The notes under the pieces are model-generated. The model was not told the origin of the DNA. It did not search any database and worked only from the letters and a program-made list of their open reading frames with translations. Source: Streptococcus porci DSM 23759 (GTDB lineage Bacteria > Bacillota > Bacilli > Lactobacillales > Streptococcaceae). From it: 64,000 nt of DNA. This document shows, piece by piece, positions 52,324 through 61,506 of this stretch. Numbering within the stretch: the stretch's first letter is position 1; each line of letters begins with the position of its first letter. The position numbers were made by a program, and so were the translations under genes. The stretch spans positions 29,400 through 93,399 of the forward strand of contig NZ_AUIP01000013.1 in assembly GCF_000423765.1 (NCBI RefSeq), in the 5' to 3' direction.

Positions 52324-52794
52324 ATGGACTACATTTCATTTATCCGCTCAAAAGTTGGGCACGATAAGATTATTTTAACCTTTGCTGCTGGCATTTTGAC
52401 TAACGATGACGGTAAAGTCCTCTTGCAACTACGAGGCGATAAGAAGACTTGGGGGATTATCGGTGGCTTTATGGAACTTGGTGAAAATTCCGTTGATACG
52501 CTTATTCGCGAATTCACTGAGGAAACTGGTATTTCTATCAGACCAACACGCCTCTTAAATGTTTACACCAATTTTGAGGATTCTTATCCGAGTGGCGACA
52601 TTGCTCAACCCATCGGCATTGTTTACGAAGTGGAGGCACAGGAGCCCTACGACATCAGCAACTTCACAAACGAAGAAACCTTAGCCCTTGGCTTTTTCTC
52701 TCAAAAAGAAATCGCAGAGCTAAACCTGGCCAGCCACCAGCATCAGGTCATTTTAGACGAATACTTTGCACAAGAATTTAGAATGGGGCTTTAA
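52324..52794 (+). CDS. NUDIX hydrolase
   Basis: The start is the ATG at 52324 after AAGGAG. The 156 residues contain a Nudix box (GGFMELGENSVDTLIREFTEETGI, with REFTEETG as the metal-binding core). Such enzymes hydrolyse nucleoside diphosphate derivatives; the substrate is not evident. Confidence 0.88.
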   Translation: MDYISFIRSKVGHDKIILTFAAGILTNDDGKVLLQLRGDKKTWGIIGGFMELGENSVDTLIREFTEETGISIRPTRLLNVYTNFEDSYPSGDIAQPIGIVYEVEAQEPYDISNFTNEETLALGFFSQKEIAELNLASHQHQVILDEYFAQEFRMGL

Positions 52795-53424
52795 ATGGAT
52801 AAAGAACAACTGCTGAATTGGCTCAAATCTTACCTAACTGACGGTAAGACGCATATCATTAGAATTTTCGACATGGCGCTTCCGGCAAGTCAACCTCATC
52901 CAAATATTTGGTTAACAAGTCAAACCCTAGTCATGTTAATCTCCTAGAGACAGACCCATATATCTTGGATAGTAAACTGCGGCAACTAGTCAGACCCGTT
53001 ACCTTTCTAGAGCAAAAAAATCACCGCCAGCATGCCTTGCGCTCATGAGCTAGCTAGCTTGACTCTAGATATCACAGCTCTGAAAAATGGTATAGACATT
53101 TTAACCATTGACCAGCCTTGGGCACCCGGTATTATTTTAGAGGCTAAGAAACCCATTCTTATCGTGGAAGGAATGTCCTCTGCTTTTGTCAAAGCAGAGC
53201 TTTTCGACCTCTCCATCGCTTGTTTTACGGACAGCGAAACCGAATTAAGGCGTCGTCTAAAACGAGATACCAGTGAGCGTGGACGAGACAAAGAATTTGT
53301 CTACCAAAGCCATAGCATACGCCGACAACAATACCAAACCTACTTTGAAAATCAACTAGCTCATGCTGACATCATTATAGACCAATCCAAAAATAATTTT
53401 ACAGCTCATTTCATGACAATCTAG
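52795..53424 (+). pseudogene. uridine-kinase-like P-loop protein, two frameshifts
   Basis: The ATG at 52795, directly after the NUDIX stop, starts MDKEQLLNWLKSYLTDGKTHI. Near 52868 the frame changes to reach the Walker A motif HGASGKST and continues LLETDPYILDSKLRQLVRP. Near 53030 it changes again to MPCAHELASLTLDI, running to the stop at 53424 with RRRLKRDTSERGRDKE. Each part is in frame with a single intact ancestor. The family phosphorylates uridine or related substrates. Confidence 0.78.
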
Positions 53425-53461
53425 CTAATCCGTTACTTTGTCAACCTTTTTTAAAATTAGG

Positions 53462-53490
53462 TTGACAAGATTCTTTAAAACGATTAAACT
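53462..53490 (+). promoter_or_regulatory. promoter abutting the CHY zinc-finger gene
   Basis: TTGACA (53462-53467) and TAAACT (53485-53490) are 17 bases apart, and the -10 touches the first possible ATG. A normal start site would fall at about 53497, on the second ATG. Confidence 0.6.
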
Positions 53491-53802
53491 ATGACTATGG
53501 AAGTTAAAGGACTCAATCTAGACAAGGCAGGACGTTGTCGCCACTATCATACTGAACTTGATATAGTAGCTCTCCTGTGTGAAGCGTGCCAGTGCTATTA
53601 TGCTTGCCACCTCTGCCACGATGAACTTGAAAGTCACGCCTTCCAGGCATCCAATCATTCTGCTGAAAAACCCGTTCTCTGTGGAAACTGCCTGTCCACT
53701 CTTTCCTTTGATGACTATCAAAAAGGGAGTTGTCCCAAGTGCCAGCACCGCTTTAACCCCAACTGCAAAAAACATTATTCTATCTATTTTAAAGGAGTTT
53801 AG
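53491..53802 (+). CDS. CHY zinc-finger protein
   Basis: This 103-residue cysteine- and histidine-rich protein has the CHY-type pattern CRHYHTELDIVALLCEACQCYYACHLCH and a second CxxC pair with CPKCQHRFNPNC. Bacterial members are small zinc proteins of unknown role. There is no ribosome site before either ATG (53491 or 53497). It is followed one base later by bioY. Confidence 0.82.
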   Translation: MTMEVKGLNLDKAGRCRHYHTELDIVALLCEACQCYYACHLCHDELESHAFQASNHSAEKPVLCGNCLSTLSFDDYQKGSCPKCQHRFNPNCKKHYSIYFKGV

Positions 53803-53803
53803 C

Positions 53804-54346
53804 ATGTCTTCAAAAGTCAGGAATTTAGTCTATATTGCCATGATGGCAACAGTTATCATCATTTTAGGAAACATTCCCGGTATACCTCTAGGTTTCATCC
53901 CCGTTCCTATCGTCCTTCAAAACTTAGGAATCATGCTTGCTGGAATCCTCCTAGGCGCTAATCGTGGGACGCTATCTGTCTTACTTTTCTTACTTCTAGG
54001 GATGATTTTTCCTGCTTTTTCTGGTGGTAATAATACTATCCCTGTTCTCATGGGACCTACTGCTGGTTATGTAATCTCATGGATTTTTGTCCCTCTCTTA
54101 ATTGGTATTGGGCTGTCCAAAGTTCCTAGGAAAAATTTCTTGTTGACTTTTGTTGTGGTTTGGTTGGCTGGCGTCTTATTTGTCGATGTTTTAGGGGCAA
54201 TATGGTTAGCGCAAGCTACGAAAATGTCTCTTAGCGCAGCTCTTTGGTCAAACCTCACATTCATCCCAGGTGATACTATTAAAGCACTACTAGCAACACT
54301 TTTTTCAGTCAATTACAGCCATGTGATTGCAAAAGTTAAAGAATAA
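53804..54346 (+). CDS. bioY: biotin transporter substrate-binding component (ECF type)
   Basis: BioY is the integral membrane S-component that binds biotin and uses a shared EcfAAT module encoded elsewhere. The 180 residues form about six spans, with FIPVPIVLQNLGIMLAG and FPAFSGGNNTIPVLMGPTAGY matching the biotin-binding loops. The start is the ATG at 53804 after AAAGGAG. Confidence 0.92.
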   Translation: MSSKVRNLVYIAMMATVIIILGNIPGIPLGFIPVPIVLQNLGIMLAGILLGANRGTLSVLLFLLLGMIFPAFSGGNNTIPVLMGPTAGYVISWIFVPLLIGIGLSKVPRKNFLLTFVVVWLAGVLFVDVLGAIWLAQATKMSLSAALWSNLTFIPGDTIKALLATLFSVNYSHVIAKVKE

Positions 54347-54359
54347 AATAAGGGGAGTG

Positions 54360-54545
54360 AATAAAAATCGGGAAATCAGCATTTTTGCCGATGTCGATTT
54401 TGTCGGCCCACCTCCGCACAGTTGATCGGAATGGTCGCTATCCACTGCGCAGCAAAAGATGAGAACTTCCAATTAACCACTGCGCCAAAGCGCCTATCTG
54501 CAATCATGTTAAAAGGTTAGGACTTTTGTCTTAGCCTTCTTTTCA
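54360..54545. repeat. dispersed intergenic repeat, copy 2
   Basis: TCCGCACAGTTGAT at about 54414 begins a tract matching 24370-24512 through GAGAACTTCC, AATTAACC and ATCTGCAA. It ends in a hairpin (AAAAGG...TAGCCTTcTTTT) like those at 24483-24511 and 18614-18643. A preceding stem (AAAATCGG...CCGAT) lies just after bioY and may act as its terminator. Confidence 0.55.
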
Positions 54546-54888
54546 TGTTACCACTTAATAAAACATTTCCTTCTTTGAAGTCTTCTTCCAACTGCAAGCG
54601 TTGAACGTTCATTGTAGCTATCCTTGGGAATTGATCATATACCAAAAGCATGGGAGCCTTTAAGGAAGGAAGCTCTGAAACTGCTCGCCACCAAGCATCC
54701 ATATCTAGAGCTCTGCCATTTTCCAGAGCAATAAAAGGTTGAGGTCTGCCAAGTTGCTCCGAGAAACTTTATGTATCGCCTATTCTGGGGAGCTATAGCA
54801 GCGAAATTATTGACTTCACTCTGTCTCCATAGTGACCAAGACTGACAATACCAATATGAAGCCTATCGTGATTTACTTGCAAAGACAT
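54517..54888 (-). pseudogene. remnant of an unrecognised gene
   Basis: From the ATG at 54888, after GGAGGG, the minus strand reads MSLQVNHDRLHIGIVSLGHYG and stops. Further on another frame reads LENGRALDMDAWWRAVSELPS and runs to a stop at 54517. These look like parts of one broken coding region, since both frames have ordinary protein composition. I cannot assign the family. Confidence 0.4.
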
Positions 54889-54895
54889 ACGTCCC

Positions 54896-55144
54896 TCCAT
54901 GTCTCGCAACGGAATCAGCACGGATAATGGCATGATGGAATCTTTCTTTGGTATCTTGAAGACAGAGATGATTTATGGCTTTGAGAAGACTTTCAAGTCT
55001 CTAGAGCAACTGGAACAAGCCATCACCGACTATATTTTTTACTATAACAAACATCTTAAAGCAAAACTAAAAGGACTTAGCCCTGTTCAGTACAGAACTA
55101 AATCCTCTCACTAATATTTTTTGTCTAACTTTTTGGGGTCAGTA
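54896..55144 (+). mobile_element. IS3-family (IS861-like) remnant, 3' end
   Basis: The frame SRNGISTDNGMMESFFGILKTEM to PVQYRTKSSH is the last 70 residues of an orfB transposase, with the catalytic Glu in MMESFFG. The DDE domain's first two Asp residues are missing. The element ends in TCTAACTTTTTGGGGTCAGTA, its terminal repeat. Confidence 0.8.
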
Positions 55145-55171
55145 TAGTTTTCAAAACTAGATAAATTTTAC

Positions 55172-56626
55172 TTATAATTGATTGAGCATGTCTTCCAAAT
55201 GCTTGATGGCTTTTTCACGGCCTAGCAGATAGATGGTGTCAGGTAATTCTGGTCCGTGCATTTCACCTGATACGGCGATACGGATTGGCATAAAAAGGTT
55301 TTTTCCTTTAATGCCTGTTTCTTTTTGAACTGCCTTGATTTGTGGAAAGATATTTTCTGTCACAAATTCCTCATCAGACATAGCTTCTAATTTTGCCTTA
55401 AAGGCTTCAAGTACTGTTGGAACCGTTTCAACAGCCATGACTTCGCGTTCTGCATCTGTCAATTCTGGGAAATCAGCGAAAAAGAGGTCTGTCAATGGTA
55501 CGATTTCATCAGCCGATTTGAGTTGTGGTTTGTATAGTTCAACCAATTTTTCAGCCTTGTCTGTCAAACGCCCTGCCTCTTCCAAGAAGGGTTTACAGAG
55601 TTCAAAGACTGTTTCAAAGTCAGCGTTTTTAAGATAATCATTGCTCATCCAGTCCAGTTTTTTCTGGTCGAAAGCGGCTGGAGATTTACTGAGGCGATTT
55701 TCATCAAAAAGTTTGATGAGTTCCTCACGGCTGAAGATTTCTTCTTCTCCACCTGGATTCCAGCCAAGAAGAGCAATAAAGTTAAAGACAGCTTCTGGAA
55801 GGTAACCTTTTTTGCGGTAATCTTCGATAAATTGAAGGGTATTTGTGTCACGTTTTGACAATTTCTTACCCGTTTCAGAATTAATAATCAGAGTCATATG
55901 ACCAAATTCTGGTGCTTCCCAACCAAGCGCTTCATAAACCATGAGTTGTTTTGGCGTGTTGGCAATATGGTCATCTCCGCGGATAACGTGTGAAATTTGC
56001 ATATCATGGTCGTCAACAACAACGGCAAAGTTATAAGTTGGGTAACCGTCTTTCTTCTGGATAACCCAGTCACCACCGATATTGCCACCTTCAAATTCGA
56101 TATCACCCTTAACCATGTCAGTCCACTTGTAAATGCCTGCTTCATTAACTTTCAAACGAACAGTAGGCACAATACCCGCCGCCTCGCGTTCAGCGATGTA
56201 GGCAGCTTTCTCATCCTGAGACATACCGATGAATTCATTGATGTAACGTGGTGTTTCACCAGCAGCCTCTTGGCGTTCACGTTCTGTAGCCAATTCTTCT
56301 TCAGTGACGTATGATTTGTAGGCTTTACCTTCTGCTAAAAGCTGGTCAATGTATTTCTGGTAGAGTTCCAAACGTTCTGACTGACGGTAGTTTTCATGTG
56401 TTTCTGGGCTTTCATCCCAGTCAATCCCCAACCAACGCAAGTTTTCAAGCTGTGAACGTTCACCATCCTCTACATGACGTTTACGGTCAGTATCCTCGAT
56501 ACGGATGATAAAAGTTCCATTATGATGACGAGCGTAGAGGTAGTTGAACAGCGCAGTACGCGCATTTCCAATGTGTAAAAGTCCCGTTGGACTTGGTGCG
56601 TAACGCACACGAATATCTTTAACCAA
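55172..56626 (-). CDS. gltX: glutamyl-tRNA synthetase (glutamate-tRNA ligase)
   Basis: GltX charges tRNA(Glu) and, in organisms with GatCAB, also misacylates tRNA(Gln). The 484 residues have the class I motifs [16 protein letters not shown] (HIGH region) and KLSKRDT (KMSKS-type). It has an AAGGAGAAA site and an extended -10 upstream. Confidence 0.97.
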   Translation of the reverse strand: MVKDIRVRYAPSPTGLLHIGNARTALFNYLYARHHNGTFIIRIEDTDRKRHVEDGERSQLENLRWLGIDWDESPETHENYRQSERLELYQKYIDQLLAEGKAYKSYVTEEELATERERQEAAGETPRYINEFIGMSQDEKAAYIAEREAAGIVPTVRLKVNEAGIYKWTDMVKGDIEFEGGNIGGDWVIQKKDGYPTYNFAVVVDDHDMQISHVIRGDDHIANTPKQLMVYEALGWEAPEFGHMTLIINSETGKKLSKRDTNTLQFIEDYRKKGYLPEAVFNFIALLGWNPGGEEEIFSREELIKLFDENRLSKSPAAFDQKKLDWMSNDYLKNADFETVFELCKPFLEEAGRLTDKAEKLVELYKPQLKSADEIVPLTDLFFADFPELTDAEREVMAVETVPTVLEAFKAKLEAMSDEEFVTENIFPQIKAVQKETGIKGKNLFMPIRIAVSGEMHGPELPDTIYLLGREKAIKHLEDMLNQL

Positions 56627-56712
56627 TGCTTTTCTCCTTGAAGTAAGAATAAGAAAGGACAGGATCCCTTATTCCATTTTTCTATCTAGCGAACCCATCC
56701 GCAATCTTTACT

Positions 56713-56721
56713 ATTATAGCA
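56713..56721 (-). promoter_or_regulatory. gltX promoter, extended -10
   Basis: On the minus strand TGCTATAAT forms an extended -10 (56713-56718), about 87 bases before the gene. Confidence 0.55.
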
Positions 56722-56919
56722 TATTCCAAACTTTTGAGCGAAAAAAATCAGCCTTGTCACGCTATTTTTCTTTCGAAAGATAAGTTGTCGTAAAATATTT
56801 TATTCTTGTTCTAGCATTTGCTACGCTTGCCATCTTTTCAAGGCAATAAGAGCTAAGCTAAAAATCCCGTCATTTTAATGAACAGCTCCCTGTCAAGTAG
56901 ACAATGAAATAATAAAAGA

Positions 56920-57790
56920 TTAGGCGACGGCCTTGTTCCTCATTTCAAGAGGGGCAAGGCCGTTGTTGCGCTCTTGAAAACGTTGATGATTGTAAAAGTA
57001 GATGTAGGCATCAATGTCTGATACTAGCTCCTCAAAGGTCTTATATTTCTTCAAATCATAGCACTCCGTCTTAAAGTGCCCAAAGAAACTCTCAATTGGT
57101 GCGTTGTCAATACACTTACCAACACGAGACATGGAGCGGGTCATCTGATACTGGGTAGTTAAACGGTAATAATCTTTCGAAGTATACTGCGAACCTCGGT
57201 CGCTGTGAATTAATGGTGTCGCATTAGGATTAGCTTTTTGTACCTTACGAAGTGTTTCCAATACCAATTCGTTATCATTAAAGTGACCAACCACATAAGC
57301 GACAATGAGAGCCGTCGTAAAGGTCCTTAATAGCATTCAAATAGGCTTTACAGCCGAGACCATACTTCAAGAAAGTCACATCTGTACACCATTTCTGATT
57401 CGGAGCAGTAGCTGTAAAATTACGATTGAGAACGTTGTCCTCTACATTGACAAAGCTGGTCTTGGTACAGTAGCCCTTAGCTCTTCTGATAATGGAGCGA
57501 ACTCCTAAAATGTGCATCAATCGTCGAATACGTTTCTTGTTGTAGCTTGTTCCAAGCTTGTGATTGACAAATCGCGTCATACGACGATAACCGAGAATAC
57601 CATTATGTTGGCTATGAAGTTCCTTGATGACATCCATCAAGCCTAAATTTTCCTGTTCAGAAGTTGTTTCCTGATGTTGTAACCACTTGTAATAGCCTGA
57701 GCGAAATACCTTTAGAATACGGCACAAGTGGCTGATAGAAGCCTCTTCCTGTTCATCCGCATATTCTTTAATCGCTTGGAAGGATTCCAA
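56920..57790 (-). pseudogene. IS transposase orfB, one frameshift
   Basis: The frame runs from KEYADEQEEASISHLCRIL through TAPNQKWCTDVTFLKYG (first catalytic Asp) to AIKDLYDGS, then one extra base near 57297 breaks it. The rest, IVAYVVGHFNDNELVLETLRK, contains the second Asp (HSDRGSQYT) and the Glu (APIESFFGHFKTE). All three DDE residues survive, split across two frames. Confidence 0.85.
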
Positions 57791-57804
57791 GTGGCGACCA
57801 AGCC

Positions 57805-58491
57805 TTACCGTCGGTTTCGTCGTTTGATTTCTTCTAACTTTTTTAGCAGGCCGTTCTCCATTTCAAGATACTTAATCCGTTCTTCCTGTTGCTTGATTTT
57901 GAGGCGTAACTCTTCTTCTGGAGTCAGATTAGGCTTGCTTTCCAGGCCTTTCCCACGACGATCTAGGAGACCGTTAGAACCGTCCTTCTCAAACTTTCTG
58001 ACCCACGAATAGACCTGTTGGTAGGAAACACCATACTTCTCAACAGCTCCTTGGTAATCTTTCTCGTGGGCAAGGGTAAAATTGACAATCTCAACCCGTT
58101 CGTCAAATGTTGTCTTGCGTCCTTGTTTCATGCGTCTCATTCCTTTACTAGTAGTTTTCAGTTCTTTACCACTAGTATAACGTTTTATCCATAATCTGAG
58201 AACATAAGGGTCAGAAATTCCATATTTTGTGGTCAGATCTTTGAGACTTCCCAAGCCATTAAGATAGTCGGAAACAGCTTGTTCCTTTAGTTCCTTACTA
58301 TACTTCTTCCATTGACGGCTTTCCTCTAGCCCCTCAACACCAACTTCTTTGTACTTCCGAACCCAGTTCGATAGTGTGTCTTTAGACACCCCATGGTGCC
58401 TAGCTAGCCAACTAATTGATTTCCCAGTTTCCAAGTAGAGTAGAACAATTTCTAGTTTCTCAGAGACAGACTTTGGACTTCTTTTGGACAT
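57805..58491 (-). CDS. IS transposase orfA (helix-turn-helix)
   Basis: The 228 residues contain two or three helix-turn-helix units (SISWLARHHGVSKDTLSNWVRKY, SLKDLTTKYGISDPYVLRLWIK, and another at KYGVSYQQVYSWVRK) and a C-terminal leucine-zipper-like stretch (IKYLEMENGLLKKLEEI). It would normally be joined to orfB by a -1 frameshift at 57838-57844. Confidence 0.85.
   Translation of the reverse strand: MSKRSPKSVSEKLEIVLLYLETGKSISWLARHHGVSKDTLSNWVRKYKEVGVEGLEESRQWKKYSKELKEQAVSDYLNGLGSLKDLTTKYGISDPYVLRLWIKRYTSGKELKTTSKGMRRMKQGRKTTFDERVEIVNFTLAHEKDYQGAVEKYGVSYQQVYSWVRKFEKDGSNGLLDRRGKGLESKPNLTPEEELRLKIKQQEERIKYLEMENGLLKKLEEIKRRNRR
57838..57844 (-). other. programmed -1 frameshift signal between orfA and orfB
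   Basis: On the minus strand A-AAA-AAG lies in the orfA frame (CTA AAA AAG). A -1 slip enters a frame reading VRRNQTTKPTVRLGRHLESFQAIK into orfB. This is the standard IS3-family arrangement. Confidence 0.65.
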
Positions 58492-58497
58492 AATAAA

Positions 58498-58557
58498 ACT
58501 CCCCTTATAGTTTCTAGTGAAAAAACAAAAATTTTCACTAGAAACTATAAGGGGAGT
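58498..58557. repeat. perfect 26-bp palindrome at the IS right end
   Basis: The arm 58498-58523 is the exact reverse complement of 58532-58557 around an 8-base loop. The outer arm is the terminal repeat; the inner arm is an inverted second copy next to the orfA start codon. A degraded solo copy is at 36917-36974. Confidence 0.85.
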
Positions 58558-58640
58558 ATATCAGATGAGCTGAGTTCTTTCCGCCTTATTCTTCCAAATC
58601 ATTAAAGAAACCATTGCTTTTTCTAAAAGCTACCGTAACC

Positions 58641-59135
58641 TTACCTGACTTCCGTCATCAAGCCTGTATCTACATCATAAACCGCACCGCTAATCACCAC
58701 ATCTTCTGGAATCAAAGGCGATTGTCTGAGAAGCTCCATATCTTCACGAACACTTTCCACCACATCCGTAAAAGGCAAAAAATTACGCCCCCTCACATCG
58801 ACACCCAAGGTATTTTGAATATGCTTAGCAAAATCTTCATTAGAAAAAGTCTGAGCACCGCAGTCCGTATGGTGTAAAACCACAATTTCACGCGTCCCCA
58901 TCTGCTGTTGGGAAATCACTAAGGAACGAATCATATCATCTGTTACACGACCACCCGCATTACGTAAAATGTGAGCATCTCCTAGTGCCAATCCCAAAGC
59001 TGGTGCAACATGTAAACGAGAGTCCATGCAAGTGACGATTGCCACCTGCGTCTTTGGTTTTAGGGGAAGATGGGCAGTCCCGTGAAAATCCGCATAGGCT
59101 TGATTAGTCTTTAAAAATTTTTCGAAATACGACAC
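58641..59135 (-). CDS. beta-class carbonic anhydrase
   Basis: It interconverts carbon dioxide and bicarbonate. The 164 residues include CMDSRLH and HHTDCGAQ, giving the zinc ligands Cys, His and Cys and the Asp-Arg pair. It is of the short streptococcal type. A GGAGGAA site precedes the ATG. Confidence 0.9.
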   Translation of the reverse strand: MSYFEKFLKTNQAYADFHGTAHLPLKPKTQVAIVTCMDSRLHVAPALGLALGDAHILRNAGGRVTDDMIRSLVISQQQMGTREIVVLHHTDCGAQTFSNEDFAKHIQNTLGVDVRGRNFLPFTDVVESVREDMELLRQSPLIPEDVVISGAVYDVDTGLMTEVR

Positions 59136-59261
59136 ATCAATTCCTCCACTTCTTTTTAAATTGTTACTATCCTATCACTTTCAAAAAATTTTGTCATTAA
59201 AAATGGACTGATACCCTATTATTGTCCGTCTTGGTCAATAAGATTTCATCTTCTCAAAATG

Positions 59262-59290
59262 AAAAAATCAGCTCATTTGAACTGATTTTT
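59262..59290 (-). terminator. rpoE terminator
   Basis: On the minus strand AAAAATCAG pairs with CTGATTTTTTC, 15 bases after the rpoE stop, with a T run. Confidence 0.85.
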
Positions 59291-59304
59291 CTTGCCGTTT
59301 TCAC

Positions 59305-59883
59305 TTAGGCATCAACGTCTTCATCATCTGAGTAATCATCATCTTCTTCATTGATATTAACGTCCTCATCCAAATCGTCATCTGGAATGATTTCGTTTAA
59401 CTCAGAATCATATGAGTCAACTTCAGATTTTTCATCATCTGGATTGTCCTCATCATACTCCAAACCTTCACGGCTAGAGTCATAATCCTCATCTTCAGGA
59501 TCGTCATCAGAATAATCAATAGCATCCTCATCGCCATCCATAAAGGCATTGACTCGTTTTTTCTTACGTTTTGGCGCATCTTCATCTTCGTCTTCAAGGC
59601 TGATGATTTCTTCGTCGATCTCATCAATAGCATACCATGAACGAAGCCCCCATTTGTTTTCGCCAAGCGGGATAAAACTCCCGTCTGTGTTTAAATCTGA
59701 ATAGAAAAATGGTAGAGCTTCACGGATAGTAGCATCAGATTTTTCTAAATAGTTTTGAATTTCATTGACTAAGTCACTGAAATACATCTCATCTCCACGA
59801 CCGCGAGTCTCCAAAATGGCACGCGCCACCTCAATCATTGACAGTTCATCTTTTTCTTGTCCAGCAAATACTTCTAATTCCAA
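59305..59883 (-). CDS. rpoE: RNA polymerase delta subunit
   Basis: Delta is a Firmicutes RNA polymerase subunit that aids core recycling and destabilises weak promoters. The 192 residues have an N-terminal winged fold ([28 protein letters not shown]) and a disordered, almost wholly Asp/Glu tail from about residue 90, the family hallmark. Confidence 0.95.
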   Translation of the reverse strand: MELEVFAGQEKDELSMIEVARAILETRGRGDEMYFSDLVNEIQNYLEKSDATIREALPFFYSDLNTDGSFIPLGENKWGLRSWYAIDEIDEEIISLEDEDEDAPKRKKKRVNAFMDGDEDAIDYSDDDPEDEDYDSSREGLEYDEDNPDDEKSEVDSYDSELNEIIPDDDLDEDVNINEEDDDYSDDEDVDA

Positions 59884-59955
59884 AGGTCTTCTCCTTAATT
59901 TAAGAGACGAAGCCTACTAAGCAAGGTCATTCTATCCCTATTTTATCTCTTTACT

Positions 59956-59984
59956 ATTTTACGCTAAAAAAAGCTATTCGTCAA
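59956..59984 (-). promoter_or_regulatory. rpoE promoter
   Basis: On the minus strand TTGACG (59979-59984) and TAAAAT (59956-59961) are 17 bases apart, 72 bases before rpoE. The rest of 59985-60121 shows no gene. Confidence 0.7.
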
Positions 59985-60121
59985 AAGTTTTTCATGGGAA
60001 AATACGCGAGCTGAGGACTTCGAAACTTACAAAGAAACCTGAGAGACTTTATCTGTTAAGAAATCATATCTTTCTCATAAAAAATTACACGGTGAGCATA
60101 AACAAAATGTCGAAAAAAGAA

Positions 60122-60145
60122 AAACACTCTTAATCAAGAGTGTTT
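60122..60145 (-). terminator. rpsO terminator
   Basis: A 10-bp perfect stem (AAACACTCTT with AAGAGTGTTT) is followed on the minus strand by TTCTTTTTT. It lies about 110 bases after the rpsO stop. Confidence 0.85.
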
Positions 60146-60255
60146 AACTGAATCCGACCTAAAATCCTGACAAAAAGTGGCACTTCCTTGTGTACGAGCA
60201 CACAACATGAGTTTCCTGCTTTTCGTACAGAATTTAACAGCCTTGATACCTTATT

Positions 60256-60525
60256 TTAACGGCGAAGACCAAGTGAGGCGATCAATTCGCGGTAACGGTT
60301 AACGTCTGTACGGCGAAGGTATGCCAAAAGGTTACGACGGTGACCGATTTTTTTCATCAATCCACGGTAAGTTGCGTGGTCTTTTTTGTGTTGTTTGATG
60401 TGGTCGTTCAAGTGGTTGATTTCCCAAGTAAGGACAGCAACTTGTACTTCTACTGAACCAGTGTCACCTTCGTGACGTGCGTATTGTGAAATGATTTCAT
60501 TTTTTTTCTCTTTTGAGATTGCCAT
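60256..60525 (-). CDS. rpsO: 30S ribosomal protein S15
   Basis: S15 binds 16S rRNA early in platform assembly. The 89 residues begin [24 protein letters not shown] and end LIASLGLRR, with [25 protein letters not shown] as the RNA-binding region. Confidence 0.97.
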   Translation of the reverse strand: MAISKEKKNEIISQYARHEGDTGSVEVQVAVLTWEINHLNDHIKQHKKDHATYRGLMKKIGHRRNLLAYLRRTDVNRYRELIASLGLRR

Positions 60526-60644
60526 GATAAGTCTCCTTTTTATTTGGCTCCATCCGAGTCACAGGCTGGCATTCCTACGACCAAGAAAGAGTTATTTTGT
60601 CCTATAGACCTTTATATTTTAGCAAAATAGTAGAGCTGAGTCAA
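60526..60644 (-). promoter_or_regulatory. rpsO promoter and structured leader
   Basis: On the minus strand TTGACT (60639-60644) and TAAAAT (60616-60621) are 17 bases apart. The roughly 85-base leader contains possible stems (GGCT..AGCC and others) before the AAGGAG. S15 leaders are autoregulatory in several Firmicutes; that role here is inferred. Confidence 0.55.
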
Positions 60645-60744
60645 CTTTTTATGCTCTCTTAATAGAGCATAGACGGCTCTGCCTTTTCTAATAAGGTTTT
60701 TTGTGATACACTAGACACATGATTCTAAGTAAGGGAGATTTTTT

Positions 60745-61359
60745 ATGACGGCTCAAGACAAACTGATTAAAGCGGCGCATTTGATTAACATGGATGATAT
60801 TATTCGCGAGGGGCATCCGACTCTTCGTAAAAAAGCTGCTGATGTTGCCCTGCCATTGAGTGATAGCGATATTATCCTCGGTGAAAAAATGATGCAGTTT
60901 TTGAAAAACTCTCAAGACCCTATCATGGCCGAAAAATTAGGTCTGCGTGGCGGTGTCGGGCTGGCCGCTCCGCAACTGGATGTGTCAAAACGCGTCATCG
61001 CCTGCCTAGTGCCAAATCCAGAAGACGAGGAGGGAAATCCTCCTGCTGAGGCTTATAGCTTGCAGGCTGTCATGTACAACCCTAAAATCGTGGCGCATTC
61101 GGTGCAACAAGCTGCACTAGCTGACGGCGAAGGCTGCTTATCTGTAGATCGTGTAGTTGAGGGTTATGTTCCTCGCCATGCTCGCATTACGGTTGAGTAT
61201 GTGGACAAGGATGGTCAGACACAAAAGGTTAAGTTTAAAGGCTACAATGCCATCGTGGTACAACACGAAATTGATCATCTCAACGGTATCATGTTCTACG
61301 ACCACATTAACATTGCTGAACCGTTCAAAATTGAAGATGGTGTCATCATTTTAGACTAA
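60745..61359 (+). CDS. def: peptide deformylase
   Basis: Def removes the formyl group from nascent proteins. The 204 residues are the longer type 2 Gram-positive form, with [15 protein letters not shown] and QHEIDHLNG supplying the metal ligands and catalytic Glu. AGGGAG precedes the start. Confidence 0.96.
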   Translation: MTAQDKLIKAAHLINMDDIIREGHPTLRKKAADVALPLSDSDIILGEKMMQFLKNSQDPIMAEKLGLRGGVGLAAPQLDVSKRVIACLVPNPEDEEGNPPAEAYSLQAVMYNPKIVAHSVQQAALADGEGCLSVDRVVEGYVPRHARITVEYVDKDGQTQKVKFKGYNAIVVQHEIDHLNGIMFYDHINIAEPFKIEDGVIILD

Positions 61360-61404
61360 TCCTTAGAAAGCAAGCAGAGAACGGCTAAAGTCTTTCTAAT
61401 CCTA

Positions 61405-61452
61405 AAAACGCATGAATTCTTGTTCTAGAAACATTAACTTCATGCGTTTTTT
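61405..61452 (+). terminator. def terminator
   Basis: AAAACGCATGAA (61405-61416) pairs with TTCATGCGTTTT (61439-61450), and the T run continues. Confidence 0.9.
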
Positions 61453-61506
61453 CTATATGCTTTTTTAAATCGGACGCAAAACTGAATTTTGCCCCAGCCT
61501 CTTTCT

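Larger units (their letters stand above)
56879..58563 (-). mobile_element. IS3-family (IS150-group) insertion sequence
   Basis: The element holds orfA and orfB on the minus strand. Its likely ends are TGAACAGCTCCC (left, from 56879) and, read inward from 58563, TGATATACTCCCC. These share TGA and CTCCC and form an imperfect terminal inverted repeat. I see no convincing target-site duplication. The right end carries a palindrome. The orfB frameshift suggests it no longer transposes on its own. Confidence 0.8.

Noticed and set aside
58614..58877. Plus-strand open frame over the carbonic anhydrase gene
   Set aside because: It is a shadow of a well-supported gene and has no ribosome site.
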